Below are positions 19,259 to 28,559 of a stretch of DNA of 64,000 nucleotides, one piece after another. The notes beneath the pieces are model-generated. The model was given only the letters and a program-made list of their open reading frames with translations, did no database searches and was not told the origin of the DNA. Location of the stretch: positions 434,001 to 498,000 of the forward strand of contig NZ_JACRTC010000001.1 of assembly GCF_014385095.1 (NCBI RefSeq), written 5' to 3'. A program made the translations under genes and the position numbers. The DNA is from Zongyangia hominis. GTDB lineage: Bacteria > Bacillota > Clostridia > Oscillospirales > Ruminococcaceae. The stretch's first letter is position 1. Each line of letters starts with the position of its first letter.

Positions 19259-20027
19259 TGTTATTACCATCCGTTTCTTTGGGTGTATCCGGTGTTTGAC
19301 TGTCCTGGGCTCCATCTACCGGAGAGAAATATCGGTTGATGGCGCTTGTGATGGCAAAGGCCACCTCGTTTTGATATTCCGCCGTGGTCAGTTTTCTCGC
19401 CTCGTCCGGGTTGGAGAGGAAGCCGCACTCGATGAGTACGGCGGGAGACTTGGCATGATACAGCAGATATAAGTTTTTGTCCGCCTTTTTATGCACCCGC
19501 TCATTCTCCGGCTGGAGCAACTCTTTAAAGGTATCCTGGAGCGTCTGGGACAGAAGTTCACTTTCGGGATTGTTGGGGCTAAAGAACATTTGTGCCCCAA
19601 AGTATTTGGAGACGCCAAATTGGTTCTGGTGGATGCTGACAAAGATGGCGTCGGGATTTTCTTCGATAATCTTCATCCTGTTTTTAATGTCGGAGACCTT
19701 TTGCTGACGCACGCTGGTCTTATCCGGGTCGTGGATGGAGATATCACTGTCCCGGGTCATGATGACCTCGTAGCCGTTGAGGACGAGTTGGTCCCGCACC
19801 TTGAGAGCGATGGCCAGATTGATGTCCTTTTCTACAATGCCATCCACGCCCACCGCGCCGCCGTCCATGCCGCCGTGGCCCGCGTCCACGATGACGCGCT
19901 TACTCACTTGTGGCTGGGCGTCCGCCATCACCGTGTTCCTTTCCACGATGTGGCCGGCCGACATACAGAAAACCACCACAGCCAGTGTTGTGATGGGCAC
20001 CACCAATTTTAAAAATTTAAGTTTCAT
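19209..20027 (-). CDS. cwlD: N-acetylmuramoyl-L-alanine amidase, CwlD-like
   Basis: Amidase_3-family cell-wall hydrolase of 272 residues from the ATG at 20027 (an in-frame GTG lies four codons upstream). An N-terminal hydrophobic segment directs it to the membrane or outside. Zinc-site motifs DAGHGGMDGGAVG, VSIHQN and the catalytic glutamate region PAVLIECGFLSN are present. Its length and single catalytic domain fit CwlD, which with PdaA makes muramic-delta-lactam in the spore cortex. A general amidase role cannot be excluded. Its end overlaps the radA start. Confidence 0.85.
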   Translation of the reverse strand: MKLKFLKLVVPITTLAVVVFCMSAGHIVERNTVMADAQPQVSKRVIVDAGHGGMDGGAVGVDGIVEKDINLAIALKVRDQLVLNGYEVIMTRDSDISIHDPDKTSVRQQKVSDIKNRMKIIEENPDAIFVSIHQNQFGVSKYFGAQMFFSPNNPESELLSQTLQDTFKELLQPENERVHKKADKNLYLLYHAKSPAVLIECGFLSNPDEARKLTTAEYQNEVAFAITSAINRYFSPVDGAQDSQTPDTPKETDGNNSGNQVKNNLCMLPVRR

Positions 20028-20221
20028 CTTCTCTATCACCCCATCAACATTTTATGCCTGTACTGATGGGGAATAGACTAGATGGTTTTTTCATTATACC
20101 CTTTTTTTCTCGTCTGTACAAGACGGGCCCTCCGACCCCGGCTGGATATGTTGCCATTTGTACCAGGCCGACATAGAATAGAGAGAAAAATTCGATCAAT
20201 GATGGAAAAGGATGAGTGCTT

Positions 20222-20977
20222 TTGAATGACCATATTTCGCATTGCCGTCCTTGTCAGTGCTGCCCTCCCGGCCCCACCGGTATCGGCCCCACCGGGCCAA
20301 CAGGGCCCACGGGAGCCACCGGCGCGGTTGGGCCACAGGGCCCACAAGGGGTTCAAGGCGCCGAGGGGCCACGGGGAGCGACTGGCGCCACCGGTCCCGT
20401 GGGTCCACAGGGAATACCAGGCGCCGAGGGGCCACGGGGAGCGACTGGCGCTACCGGTCCCGTGGGTCCACAGGGAATACCAGGTGCTGAGGGGCAGCCC
20501 GGACCGACAGGTCCCACAGGCGCTACCGGTGCAACCGGTCCTACAGGGATGACTGGGCCGGGCGTCTCGGGGCTTGCCACTTACATCAATGCCGGTCTCA
20601 TCGCCAAAGGCGAACCCATCGACTTATTCGAGCTCAACAACTATGCGCCTTCCATCATCCAGCAACAAGGCGCTTCCTCGGTTTCCCTGCGCGCGGGATA
20701 CTTTTATTTGATGAGCTATACCTTTTTTAGCGCTACTTCTGCGGAAAGTTATATCCAGGTAATTAACCGCGTCAATGGGGTCATCCACCCCTATTTTACC
20801 AGCAAGATTCCCACCACGGCTGCCGGAGGGCTTTCCTCCACCGCACAGTCGACCACCGCCATCGCTGTGACGGCAGAGCCCTATGTCATCGATTTTGTGA
20901 CTTCCTCTCCCAGCGATCTGCGAGGTGCGGATTTTCATCTGACGATCATGGCCTTTGCCATAGACACCGGTGACTAA
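20222..20977 (+). CDS. Collagen-like (Gly-X-Y) surface or exosporium protein
   Basis: A 251-residue protein starting at a TTG nine bases after AAGGA (a GTG at 20216 is too close to the ribosome-binding site). A short cysteine-rich head (HCRPCQCC) is followed by about 33 Gly-X-Y triplets with frequent GPTGPTG, GATGATG and GPQG units, then a C-terminal domain of about 135 residues that begins near GLATYINAG. The layout resembles BclA-type spore-surface glycoproteins and other clostridial collagen-like proteins that trimerise. Many Thr residues in the Y position would suit O-glycosylation. There is no signal peptide, which fits a spore-coat or exosporium protein made in the mother cell. Confidence 0.85.
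   Translation: MNDHISHCRPCQCCPPGPTGIGPTGPTGPTGATGAVGPQGPQGVQGAEGPRGATGATGPVGPQGIPGAEGPRGATGATGPVGPQGIPGAEGQPGPTGPTGATGATGPTGMTGPGVSGLATYINAGLIAKGEPIDLFELNNYAPSIIQQQGASSVSLRAGYFYLMSYTFFSATSAESYIQVINRVNGVIHPYFTSKIPTTAAGGLSSTAQSTTAIAVTAEPYVIDFVTSSPSDLRGADFHLTIMAFAIDTGD
20357..20482 (+). repeat. 63-bp tandem repeat in the collagen-like gene
   Basis: Two nearly identical 63-bp units (20357-20419 and 20420-20482), seven Gly-X-Y triplets each, followed by a diverged third start (GGTGCTGAGG). The near identity suggests recent duplication and likely length variation among strains. Confidence 0.9.
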
Positions 20978-20982
20978 CATAA

Positions 20983-21013
20983 AAGAAGCCGGCCGTAACG
21001 GCCGGCTTCTTTG
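20983..21013 (+). terminator. Terminator of the collagen-like gene
   Basis: Thirteen-base perfect stem AAAGAAGCCGGCC / GGCCGGCTTCTTT with a five-base loop, six bases after the stop codon. Confidence 0.85.
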
Positions 21014-21026
21014 CAGAGCGCGCAGA

Positions 21027-21063
21027 AAAAGAACCAGCCGTCACAAACGCCTGGTTCTTTTTT
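21027..21063 (-). terminator. tyrS terminator
   Basis: Stem AAAAAGAACCAG (21027-21038) / CTGGTTCTTTTT (21052-21063), three bases beyond the tyrS stop. It is symmetric enough to act on both strands. Confidence 0.8.
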
Positions 21064-21065
21064 GA

Positions 21066-22289
21066 TTACAGGGTTACTTTGTGGAAGACCTTTTTGCCCT
21101 TCTTGATAATGAGCCCTTTTTCACCGATCAGTGTTTGAGTGAAAGCTGCCATGGGGTCCCCGACCTTTTCGTCGTCGACCGAAATGCCACCTTGAACAAT
21201 GAGGCGTCTCCCCTCACCTTTCGATTTGGCCAGGCCACATTTGACGAGCAGCTCCGTGATGCCAATAGAGCCGTCGGCAAAATCAGCGTCAGTCAGAACG
21301 GTGGTGGGCATGTTGGCGTCGTCGCTGCCGGCAGAGAAAAGTGCCTTCGCGGCGGCCAGCGCCTTGTCCGCTTCCTCTTTGCCGTGGACGAGCTTGGTGA
21401 CCTCATAGGCCAGAATCTCCTTTGCCTTGTTCAGCTCACTGCCCTCCCAGTGCTCCATGGCCTCGATCTCCTCGATGGGGACAAAAGTGATGAGTTTCAG
21501 GCAATTGATGACGTCGGCGTCGTCCACGTTTCTCCAGTACTGGAAGAAGTCGTAGGGGGAGGTCTTCTCCGCGTCGAGCCAGACGGCGCCCTTTTCGGTC
21601 TTGCCCATCTTCTTGCCTTCCTTGGTGGTCAGCAGCGTGAAGGTCATGCCGTAGACTTCCTCGCCCTTCACCCGGCGGACCAGGTCCACACCGTTAATGA
21701 TATTGGACCACTGGTCGTCGCCGCCCAGTTCCATGGTGCAGCCCTCATCCTCAAACAGGCGGAGGAAATCGTAGCTCTGCATGAGCATGTAGTTAAATTC
21801 GAGGAAGCTCAGGCCCCGCTCCAGCCGGGTTTTAAAACATTCCGCCGTCAGCATCCGGTTGACTGAGAAATGGACGCCCACATCCCGCAGGAAATCCAGG
21901 TAATTGAGGTTGAGCAGCCAGTCGCCGTTGCGGAGGATCTTCGCGTTGCCTTCAGAGAAGTCCACGAAGCGGGACATCTGGCGCTGGAAGCACTGGGCGT
22001 TGTGGTTGATCTCCTCTTTGGTGAGCATCTTGCGCATGTCGGTCTTGCCGGTGGGGTCGCCCACCATGGTGGTCCCGGTGCCCAACAGGGCGATGGGGCG
22101 GTGGCCCGCCCGCTGCAAGTGGGACATGACCATCAATTGGAGGAAGTGGCCCACATGGAGACTGTCCGCCGTGGCGTCAAAACCGATATAAAAGGTCACC
22201 TTTTCGCTCTCGAGCTTCTCTTTGATCTTCTCTTCGTTGGTCATCTGAGCGATGAGGCCGCGGCGTTTGAGTTCTTCAAATACTGTCAT
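21066..22289 (-). CDS. tyrS: Tyrosyl-tRNA synthetase
   Basis: Charges tRNA-Tyr with tyrosine. It has 407 residues from the ATG at 22289, which follows AGGAGAAAAA. Class I signatures are present: the HIGH box as HVGH at 45-48 and the KMSKS box as KMGKT (about residue 228). A C-terminal S4 RNA-binding domain includes [17 protein letters not shown]. Its mRNA carries a tyrosine T-box leader, so it is induced when tRNA-Tyr is uncharged. Confidence 0.97.
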   Translation of the reverse strand: MTVFEELKRRGLIAQMTNEEKIKEKLESEKVTFYIGFDATADSLHVGHFLQLMVMSHLQRAGHRPIALLGTGTTMVGDPTGKTDMRKMLTKEEINHNAQCFQRQMSRFVDFSEGNAKILRNGDWLLNLNYLDFLRDVGVHFSVNRMLTAECFKTRLERGLSFLEFNYMLMQSYDFLRLFEDEGCTMELGGDDQWSNIINGVDLVRRVKGEEVYGMTFTLLTTKEGKKMGKTEKGAVWLDAEKTSPYDFFQYWRNVDDADVINCLKLITFVPIEEIEAMEHWEGSELNKAKEILAYEVTKLVHGKEEADKALAAAKALFSAGSDDANMPTTVLTDADFADGSIGITELLVKCGLAKSKGEGRRLIVQGGISVDDEKVGDPMAAFTQTLIGEKGLIIKKGKKVFHKVTL

Positions 22290-22456
22290 CTTTTTTCTCC
22301 TTACCTTTCTGTTCACTATCCTTTAACCTCTTTCGCCCAGGACGCGGCGAAAGAGGAAGTAGCCGCAAACGGGATACAAAGCTTGCGGCCAGTTTTGGCG
22401 CAGGAAGGACGCAGCGCACCGCGCGCTGGACCCGAGAATCCTTTTATAAAAAGATA

Positions 22457-22742
22457 TAAAAAAATCCTCTATGCAGCCAAAAACTACATAGAGGACGTTT
22501 AAAAACGTGGTACCACCTCATGTTTATCCTGCTCTCGCGAGACAGGACCTCATCGGGTACGTCAAATACCCTAACGCTGTAACGGGCGTACCCGACACAA
22601 AGCCTACGCGCTTTCCAGAAGGAAAGGTTCAGCCGGTAGCTCCGGGAGGTATTCACACCGCTTCTTCCGTCCTCTTTCCACCAGCCAGAGGCTCTCTTTG
22701 CGAAAGGAAAGGCGGGCTACTTGGTTCCCATCGTCGCCAATG
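22457..22742 (-). promoter_or_regulatory. T-box riboswitch (tyrosine) upstream of tyrS
   Basis: On the minus strand the leader has the Stem I distal motif AGAGAGC (22697-22691), a candidate specifier UAC (Tyr) at 22651-22649 followed six bases later by GAGC, and the T-box AGGTGGTACCACGT (22518-22505). The terminator is TCCTCTATG / CATAGAGGA (22465-22495) with a T-run. Binding of uncharged tRNA-Tyr should stabilise the antiterminator and allow tyrS transcription. Confidence 0.93.
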
Positions 22743-22747
22743 CCCCT

Positions 22748-22776
22748 ATTATAATAGACCCAACCGCGTTTGTCAA
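22748..22776 (-). promoter_or_regulatory. Consensus sigma-A promoter of the tyrS leader
   Basis: TTGACA (22776-22771) and TATAAT (22753-22748) with exactly 17 bp between them. The -35 element overlaps the recN stop codon, so the tyrS unit begins inside the end of the long operon. Confidence 0.9.
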
Positions 22777-24452
22777 CACTCCGACCTATTTTCCGCCCGG
22801 CGCAGCATTTCCTCCGCGTTTTGCAGCGTCAGATCCGAAATATCCACGCCGCTCATGATGCGGGCGATCTCCCGTACCCGGCCGGCATGATCGAGAATAT
22901 TGACCTGGGTGTAGGTCTGTCCTCCCTCCACATGCTTTGCGATGAGCAGATGGTGATTGCTCAGCGCGGCGATCTGGGCCAAATGGGTGACGCAGATGAC
23001 CTGACGTCCCTGGGCAACCTGGCGCAGTTTGCGGCCGATCTTTTCCGCTGCGCTGCCGCTGACGCCGGTGTCCACCTCGTCGAAGATGAGGGTGGGGACG
23101 TCGTCTTTGTCGGAAATGACATTTTTAAGGCTGAGCATGATGCGGGAGAGTTCTCCCCCCGACGCGATTTTGGCGATGGGTTTGGGCGGCTCCCCGGGGT
23201 TGGTGGAGATGAGAAACTCCACGTCGTCGAGCCCTTTGGCCCCCAGTTTGCAGGGACTGATGGAGATGACAAACTTAACAGATGGCATGTCCAGGAAACC
23301 CAGCTCCCCCTCCACCAGCTTTTCAAAGCGGTGCGCCGCCTTCCGCCGCTTTTGAGAAAGGTGGTCGGCCATCTCTTTCGCTTCCAAGAGCATCTGCCGG
23401 TACTGAGCGGTCAGCTCCTCCTTTCGCTCGTCGGAGAAGGTGATCTTTTGCAGCTCATCCCGGTAGTGCGCCAGGTTTTGGAGAATTTCCTCGATATCGC
23501 CGCCGTATTTGCGCTTGAGCCGGGAGATGAGATCCAATCGGGCCTCGATGTCCTCCAGCTCCCCGGCGTCGTACTCAAGCCCCATCTGAGCATCTTTGAT
23601 TTCAATGAGCAAATCTTCCAGCTCGTAGCCCATGTCCGCGATTTTGGCGGCGGCGGGCGTCATGGTTTCCAGGTATTTGGCCGCTTCCTGCAGCTGGCCG
23701 GCCGCATTTTGGATCAGCTCCAGAGCGCCGGGCATCTCCTCCCCGCCGCCGATCTGGTCGTGGGCACTTTCCAAGGCGAGGCTGATCTGCTCCGCATTGC
23801 GGATCATCCGCCGCCGGTCGGAAAGGTCCTCCTCCTCACCCGGAATCAGTTCCGCCTGTTCGATCTCCCCGATCTGATACTCGAGCAGGTCAATCTGACG
23901 CGCCTTCTCGCTCTCGTCGGTGTTGAGGTTGTTTAATTCACGCTTGAGTGCCAGGAGCCGGGAGAAGTGGTCCCGGTAGCGGGAAAGCTCGTCTTCCAGT
24001 CCCGCGAAGCTGTCGAGAAAATCAATGTGCCGCTCCCTATTGAGCAGGTACTGGCTGTCGTGCTGGCCGTGGATGTTGATGAGGGTGTTGCCCAGCTCCC
24101 GCAACATGGTCACCCCGATGGGCCGCCCGCACAGCCGGCAGGAGCCCTTGCCGTCGGCGGAAAGTTCCCGGGAGATCATCAGTTCCCCCTCGTCTGCCTC
24201 ATAGCCCATTTCCTTAAGCAGGGCGAGCGTCGACGGAGTGAGGTGCGAGAAAACCGCGGTGATATTGGCCCGCTCCTCCCCTGTGCGGATGAGATCCCGG
24301 GAGATGCGCTGGCCCAAAACAGCGTTGATGGAGTCGATGATGATGGATTTTCCCGCGCCGGTTTCACCGGTGAAGACGTTGAGTCCCTGGGAAAAGCAAA
24401 CGGATGTTTGCTTAATCACCGCAATATTTTTGATGTAAAGCTCTTTTAGCAT
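22773..24452 (-). CDS. recN: DNA repair protein RecN
   Basis: SMC-like ATPase that acts early in double-strand-break repair. It has 559 residues from the ATG at 24452, preceded by GGAGG. Walker A GETGAGKS lies at 29-36, long coiled-coil arms occupy the middle, and the C-terminal part has the signature motif region ASGGELSRIMLSLK and Walker B TLIFDEVDTGVSG. It is the last gene of the nusB-to-recN operon, 35 bp after argR, an order conserved in Firmicutes. Confidence 0.97.
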   Translation of the reverse strand: MLKELYIKNIAVIKQTSVCFSQGLNVFTGETGAGKSIIIDSINAVLGQRISRDLIRTGEERANITAVFSHLTPSTLALLKEMGYEADEGELMISRELSADGKGSCRLCGRPIGVTMLRELGNTLINIHGQHDSQYLLNRERHIDFLDSFAGLEDELSRYRDHFSRLLALKRELNNLNTDESEKARQIDLLEYQIGEIEQAELIPGEEEDLSDRRRMIRNAEQISLALESAHDQIGGGEEMPGALELIQNAAGQLQEAAKYLETMTPAAAKIADMGYELEDLLIEIKDAQMGLEYDAGELEDIEARLDLISRLKRKYGGDIEEILQNLAHYRDELQKITFSDERKEELTAQYRQMLLEAKEMADHLSQKRRKAAHRFEKLVEGELGFLDMPSVKFVISISPCKLGAKGLDDVEFLISTNPGEPPKPIAKIASGGELSRIMLSLKNVISDKDDVPTLIFDEVDTGVSGSAAEKIGRKLRQVAQGRQVICVTHLAQIAALSNHHLLIAKHVEGGQTYTQVNILDHAGRVREIARIMSGVDISDLTLQNAEEMLRRAENRSEC

Positions 24453-24487
24453 ACTGCTTCCTCCGGCCGCCAAAATTTCGGCGGCGT

Positions 24488-24943
24488 CTATTTTGCCAGC
24501 ATCTTTTTTAGTTCCCCGGCGAGCTCGATGGCACAGGCCTCGTCACGCATGATGACCAGGAAGGTGTCGTCGCCGGCAATGGTGCCCACAATGCCGTTCC
24601 AGTACATGGCGTCCAGCGCCGCACAGGCGGCGTTGGCCATGCCGGTGAAGCACTTGACCACAATCAGATTCTGAGCATAATCCACCCGGTTGACTGATTC
24701 GGAGAAGATGGAATGAAACTTAAAGGACATGTCGGACGCCCTGTCGCTGGGAGAGGTGGTATAACGATATTTTCCATCGCTGCCCAGGGTTTTGACCAGC
24801 CGCAGCTCCTTGATATCCCGGGAGACGGTGGCCTGGGTCACATCAAACCCCATTTGCTTGAGACAGCGCAGCAGTTCCTCCTGGGTATCAATGGAATTTT
24901 CTGCGATCAGCTCAAGGATTTTTGCATGTCTTCTGGTTTTCAT
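24488..24943 (-). CDS. argR: Arginine repressor ArgR
   Basis: Arginine-responsive regulator of 151 residues from the ATG at 24943 (GGAGG precedes it). The N-terminal winged-helix region contains the signature TQATVSRDIKELRLVK. The C-terminal hexamerisation and arginine-binding domain contains GTIAGDDTFLVI. The family represses arginine synthesis and activates catabolism. It lies between nadK and recN, the usual place in Firmicutes. Confidence 0.96.
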   Translation of the reverse strand: MKTRRHAKILELIAENSIDTQEELLRCLKQMGFDVTQATVSRDIKELRLVKTLGSDGKYRYTTSPSDRASDMSFKFHSIFSESVNRVDYAQNLIVVKCFTGMANAACAALDAMYWNGIVGTIAGDDTFLVIMRDEACAIELAGELKKMLAK

Positions 24944-24993
24944 GAGGACCTCCATTCCGCACGTTGGCTAGGGAAAAAATTGAAAGAAAAGGG

Positions 24994-25848
24994 CTATCTC
25001 GTTCTGCCCATGATTTTCTGATTGAGGATTTCGTAAAAGTTTTTGTCGGAGAAACTAATAAATTTGGCGCACCGCTCGGCCTTTTTGACCACCACCACAT
25101 CCTCCGGCTCCAACAGGATATCCGTTTCCCCGTCCACCGAGAGAAGCACCCGATCCGGCCCACTAGGATTTTGATGGACGGAGAGCACCTTGTCGTCGGC
25201 AAAGGCGATACACCGGGAAAACAGCGTGTGGGGACAGATGGGCGTCATCAGGATGCAGGAGAGCTTGGGATCGACCACCGGGCCGCCTGCTGATAAAGAG
25301 TAAGCGGTGGAGCCGGTGGGCGTGGCAAAAACTAAACCATTGGCTCGATATCCACTGACTAGCTTCTCCTCGCACTTAACGTCGATGTCGATCATCTTGG
25401 CTTGGCTGCCGTTGGTGACGGTTGCGTCGTTGAGAGCATAAAAGACCCGCGTCCCCTCTTTGGACTGGACCGATATTTCCAGCACCATTCGATGCTCTAC
25501 CTGGTATTCACCCTTCATGAGAAGTCTGAGCTTATCAAATTCGTTTTGCTCGATCTGGGCGAGAAAGCCCAGGCGTCCCGCGTTGATGCCCAGGGTCAGC
25601 TTGTCATGCAGCATGCCCCGCTTGGCGCTGTGCAGAATGGTGCCGTCCCCGCCGATGGGGAGAAGGATATCTGAGGCAATCAGTGCGGAATCAAAATCAC
25701 GGTAAAGGACGCCTTCGATGGGAAAAATCGCGCGAAATTTTTCTTCCATCAGCACTTCGGCGCCCATCCGCAATAGTTCATGGCAGGCGCGAAAGGTGTA
25801 CTCCGATGTGTGCTCCTTTTCCAGGTTGGGAATGATCAAAATATGCAT
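24994..25848 (-). CDS. nadK: NAD kinase
   Basis: Phosphorylates NAD to NADP. It is 284 residues long with the catalytic GGDGT at 66-70 and the family motif TPTGSTAYSLSAGGPVV. It lies 18 bp after tlyA and 50 bp before argR in the same operon, matching the order of other Clostridia and Bacilli. Confidence 0.96.
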   Translation of the reverse strand: MHILIIPNLEKEHTSEYTFRACHELLRMGAEVLMEEKFRAIFPIEGVLYRDFDSALIASDILLPIGGDGTILHSAKRGMLHDKLTLGINAGRLGFLAQIEQNEFDKLRLLMKGEYQVEHRMVLEISVQSKEGTRVFYALNDATVTNGSQAKMIDIDVKCEEKLVSGYRANGLVFATPTGSTAYSLSAGGPVVDPKLSCILMTPICPHTLFSRCIAFADDKVLSVHQNPSGPDRVLLSVDGETDILLEPEDVVVVKKAERCAKFISFSDKNFYEILNQKIMGRTR

Positions 25849-25866
25849 GGGGTTCTCCCTTCACGA

Positions 25867-26679
25867 TTACTTGGCGCTGAGTGCTCCATGGGAATCGGCG
25901 ACGATCTGTTCCGGCGTGGTTTCGGCCAGGTATTCCCCTGCTTCGGCCTTTTGCAGGCAGAGGAGATACTCGATGTTGCCCTCCGGCCCCTTGATGGGAG
26001 AGTAATCGAGTCCCAGCACCCGCCAGCCGTTGTCCACGCAAAAACCGGTGACGCGCTTTACTACCTCTAAATGAATAGCCGGGTCACGGACAACCCCCTT
26101 TTTTCCTACTTTTCCCTTTCCTGCCTCGAATTGCGGCTTAACAAGGCAAACTACTTTACAGTTATCCTTGAGAAGCTGACGAGCCACCGGGAGAATAATA
26201 GTCAGGGAAATGAAGGAGACGTCCACCGAAGCGAAGTCGATGGGCTCGGGAATCTGCTCGCTGGTCACGTGCCGGAAGTTGGTACGCTCCAGGTTGACGA
26301 CCCGGGGATCGGTACGCAGCGACCAGGCGAGCTGGCCGTACCCCACATCAATGGCGTAGACCTTTTTTGCACCGTTTTGGAGCATGCAATCGGTGAAACC
26401 GCCGGTGGAAGCGCCGATATCCATGCAGATACAGTCTTTCAGTGAAAGCTGGAAAGCAGCCATGGCCTTATCAAGTTTTAATCCGCCCCGGCTGACATAG
26501 GGGAGCGTATTGCCCCGGACTTCCACCTGGGCGTCCTCCCGGATGAGCTCACCGGCCTTGTCAAATTTTTGTTGGTTGACAAAGACGCAGCCCTCCATAA
26601 TCAGGCTTTTGGCCCGCTCCCGGCTCTGTGCCAGGCCGTGACTGACCAGATACTGGTCCAATCTTATCTTCTCGTTCAA
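25867..26679 (-). CDS. tlyA: TlyA-family rRNA 2'-O-methyltransferase (hemolysin A family)
   Basis: A 270-residue protein with an N-terminal S4 RNA-binding domain (IRLDQYLVSHG) and an FtsJ-like methyltransferase domain (DIGASTGGFTDCML). TlyA homologues methylate ribosomal RNA; some are annotated as hemolysins. A TTG start at 26679 is inferred: it follows AGAGG, gives the family length, and overlaps the dxs stop in TTGA, which implies translational coupling. The frame stays open further upstream inside dxs, but that stretch is not protein-like. Confidence 0.92.
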   Translation of the reverse strand: MNEKIRLDQYLVSHGLAQSRERAKSLIMEGCVFVNQQKFDKAGELIREDAQVEVRGNTLPYVSRGGLKLDKAMAAFQLSLKDCICMDIGASTGGFTDCMLQNGAKKVYAIDVGYGQLAWSLRTDPRVVNLERTNFRHVTSEQIPEPIDFASVDVSFISLTIILPVARQLLKDNCKVVCLVKPQFEAGKGKVGKKGVVRDPAIHLEVVKRVTGFCVDNGWRVLGLDYSPIKGPEGNIEYLLCLQKAEAGEYLAETTPEQIVADSHGALSAK

Positions 26680-28535
26680 TCTGATAACCTCTGTATGATG
26701 TATTCTTTGATGGAAGCCCGATCCAGACCTAGAGCCGCGAGGGCCTGGGCCACAGTGGCCTGGGGCACAAAATCCCGAATTGCTTTGATGTGGCAGCGGG
26801 TCTTGCAGCGCATTTCCTGAAGCCTTGCCGCCGCATGCTCTCCGATACAACCGGCTTCCATGGTCTCTTCAATAAAGATGACCTGCTCGTATTTTCCCAT
26901 AATTTGCAGACATTCGTCACTCAGCGGAAAGATTTTTTGCAGTTTCATCACCGCTACCGGCTTTGTCTGGCGGATTTCCTCCACCGCGTACCAGACATCT
27001 TTGAAAAGCCTGCCGTAGGAGACGACGAGCGCCTTGGCGCCGGGTGCAAAGAGGGTATATTCCTCGTAACTTTGGGGTGTGAGCTCAGGCACCACCTGTT
27101 CCCGGCCCCGGGGATAGCGGATGGCGCAGGGGCCGTCGCACTCCGCCACGCAGTGGCGGAGGATAAAGTCCAGCTCCTGGTAGCTGTAAGGCGAATAAAT
27201 TTCCATGTGCGGAATGGGGGTGAGAAAGCTGATGTCAAAGAGCCCTTGGTGGGTTTCCCCGTCGTCCCCCACCACGCCGGCCCTGTCCACGCCGATGACG
27301 ACGTGCTGGCGCTCAATGGAGAGGTCGTGGAGAATCTGGTCGAAGCCCCGCTGCAAAAAAGAGGAATAGACGGCGAAGACCGGAATCATGCCGCCGGCGG
27401 CCAGTCCCCCCGCGAAGGTGAGGGCGTAGCCCTCGGCGATACCCACATCAAAGAAGCGGCTGGGAAACTTGGCGGCGAATTTGTGGAGCCCTGTGCCGTA
27501 TTTCATGGCGGCGGTGATGGCGCAAATGCGCTCATCCTTATCCGCCAGCCGGGTAAGGCTCTCCCCAAAGGCGCTCGAAAAATTCATGCTGGGAGCGGCG
27601 TCGGGGTTGCCGGTGGAGACGTCGAATTTGGAGACGCCGTGATAGGCGCCGGGATTTTTCTCCGCGAAGAGGTAGCCCTTCCCCTTTTTGGTCTCCACAT
27701 GGATGAGGACGGGTCGGGCCAAATCCTTGGCTCGCTGGAGGACCTCGCAGAGATTTTTGATGTTGTGTCCATTGACAGGACCCAAATAAGTAAAACCGAA
27801 ATATTCGAAGAGGGTCGTTTTATAAAGGGCGCGTTTGAGGGCCTCTTTGGAGTGGAAAACCGCGTCGCGCAGCGGGGTACCCACCACGGGAATGGCCTTG
27901 AGACCCCGTTCCACCCGGTCCTTGGCCCTGAAATATTTGGGATTGGAGCGGATGGTCGACAGATACCGGGCCAGCGCCCCCACGTTTTTGGAGATCGACA
28001 TTTCGTTGTCGTTGAGGATGACGATAATGCGGTCGTTACCGCGGGCGGCGTTGTTGAGCCCTTCGTAGGCCAGTCCCCCGGTCATGGCGCCGTCGCCGAT
28101 GACGGCTAGCACATAGTCGTCATTACCCTTGAGGGTATTGGCCTTAGCGAGCCCCGTGGCTACGGCGATGGAGGTGCTGCTGTGGCCCGCGATAAAGCTG
28201 TCGCAATCGCTCTCGCACCGCTTGGGGAAGCCGGAGATACCGCCCTCTTTGCGGATGGTGTCGAACCGCTCGTTGCGGTGGGTGAGGATTTTGTGGGTGT
28301 AGCACTGATGCCCCACGTCCCAGACAAACTGATCCTTGGGGCAATCGAAGACCTTGTGCATGGCAACAGTCAGTTCCACAACGCCCAGGTTGGAGGCCAG
28401 ATGGCCACCATTTTGTGAAATGACCTCGATGAGCCTGGCGCGAAGCTCGGCGCAAAGAAGATCCAGCTCGGAAAAACTCAGCTTTTTCAAATCCTCCGGG
28501 CCATGGATTCGACTGAGATACTCGTAATTTGGCAT
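26676..28535 (-). CDS. dxs: 1-deoxy-D-xylulose-5-phosphate synthase
   Basis: First enzyme of the MEP isoprenoid pathway: condenses pyruvate and glyceraldehyde-3-phosphate with thiamine diphosphate. It has 619 residues with SNLGVVELTVAMH near the start, the thiamine motif GDGAMTGG followed by the NDNEMSIS segment, and a transketolase-like pyrimidine domain and C-terminal domain. It sits in the operon two genes after ispA, so both isoprenoid steps are co-transcribed. Confidence 0.97.
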   Translation of the reverse strand: MPNYEYLSRIHGPEDLKKLSFSELDLLCAELRARLIEVISQNGGHLASNLGVVELTVAMHKVFDCPKDQFVWDVGHQCYTHKILTHRNERFDTIRKEGGISGFPKRCESDCDSFIAGHSSTSIAVATGLAKANTLKGNDDYVLAVIGDGAMTGGLAYEGLNNAARGNDRIIVILNDNEMSISKNVGALARYLSTIRSNPKYFRAKDRVERGLKAIPVVGTPLRDAVFHSKEALKRALYKTTLFEYFGFTYLGPVNGHNIKNLCEVLQRAKDLARPVLIHVETKKGKGYLFAEKNPGAYHGVSKFDVSTGNPDAAPSMNFSSAFGESLTRLADKDERICAITAAMKYGTGLHKFAAKFPSRFFDVGIAEGYALTFAGGLAAGGMIPVFAVYSSFLQRGFDQILHDLSIERQHVVIGVDRAGVVGDDGETHQGLFDISFLTPIPHMEIYSPYSYQELDFILRHCVAECDGPCAIRYPRGREQVVPELTPQSYEEYTLFAPGAKALVVSYGRLFKDVWYAVEEIRQTKPVAVMKLQKIFPLSDECLQIMGKYEQVIFIEETMEAGCIGEHAAARLQEMRCKTRCHIKAIRDFVPQATVAQALAALGLDRASIKEYIIQRLSD

Positions 28536-28559
28536 TGGGTTACAGTCCTTTTATAGAAG

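Noticed and set aside
20357..20500. Possible CRISPR-like repeat array
   Set aside because: The repeats are adjacent in-frame 63-bp coding units of Gly-X-Y triplets with no spacers.
25867..26850. Longer TlyA start inside dxs
   Set aside because: The extra 57 residues are Pro/Gly/Ser/His-rich shadow of dxs; the TTG at 26679 has a ribosome-binding site and gives the family length.
26790..28109. 439-codon open frame antisense to dxs
   Set aside because: dxs is unmistakable on the minus strand and the antisense protein has low-complexity His/Val/Gly-rich composition.
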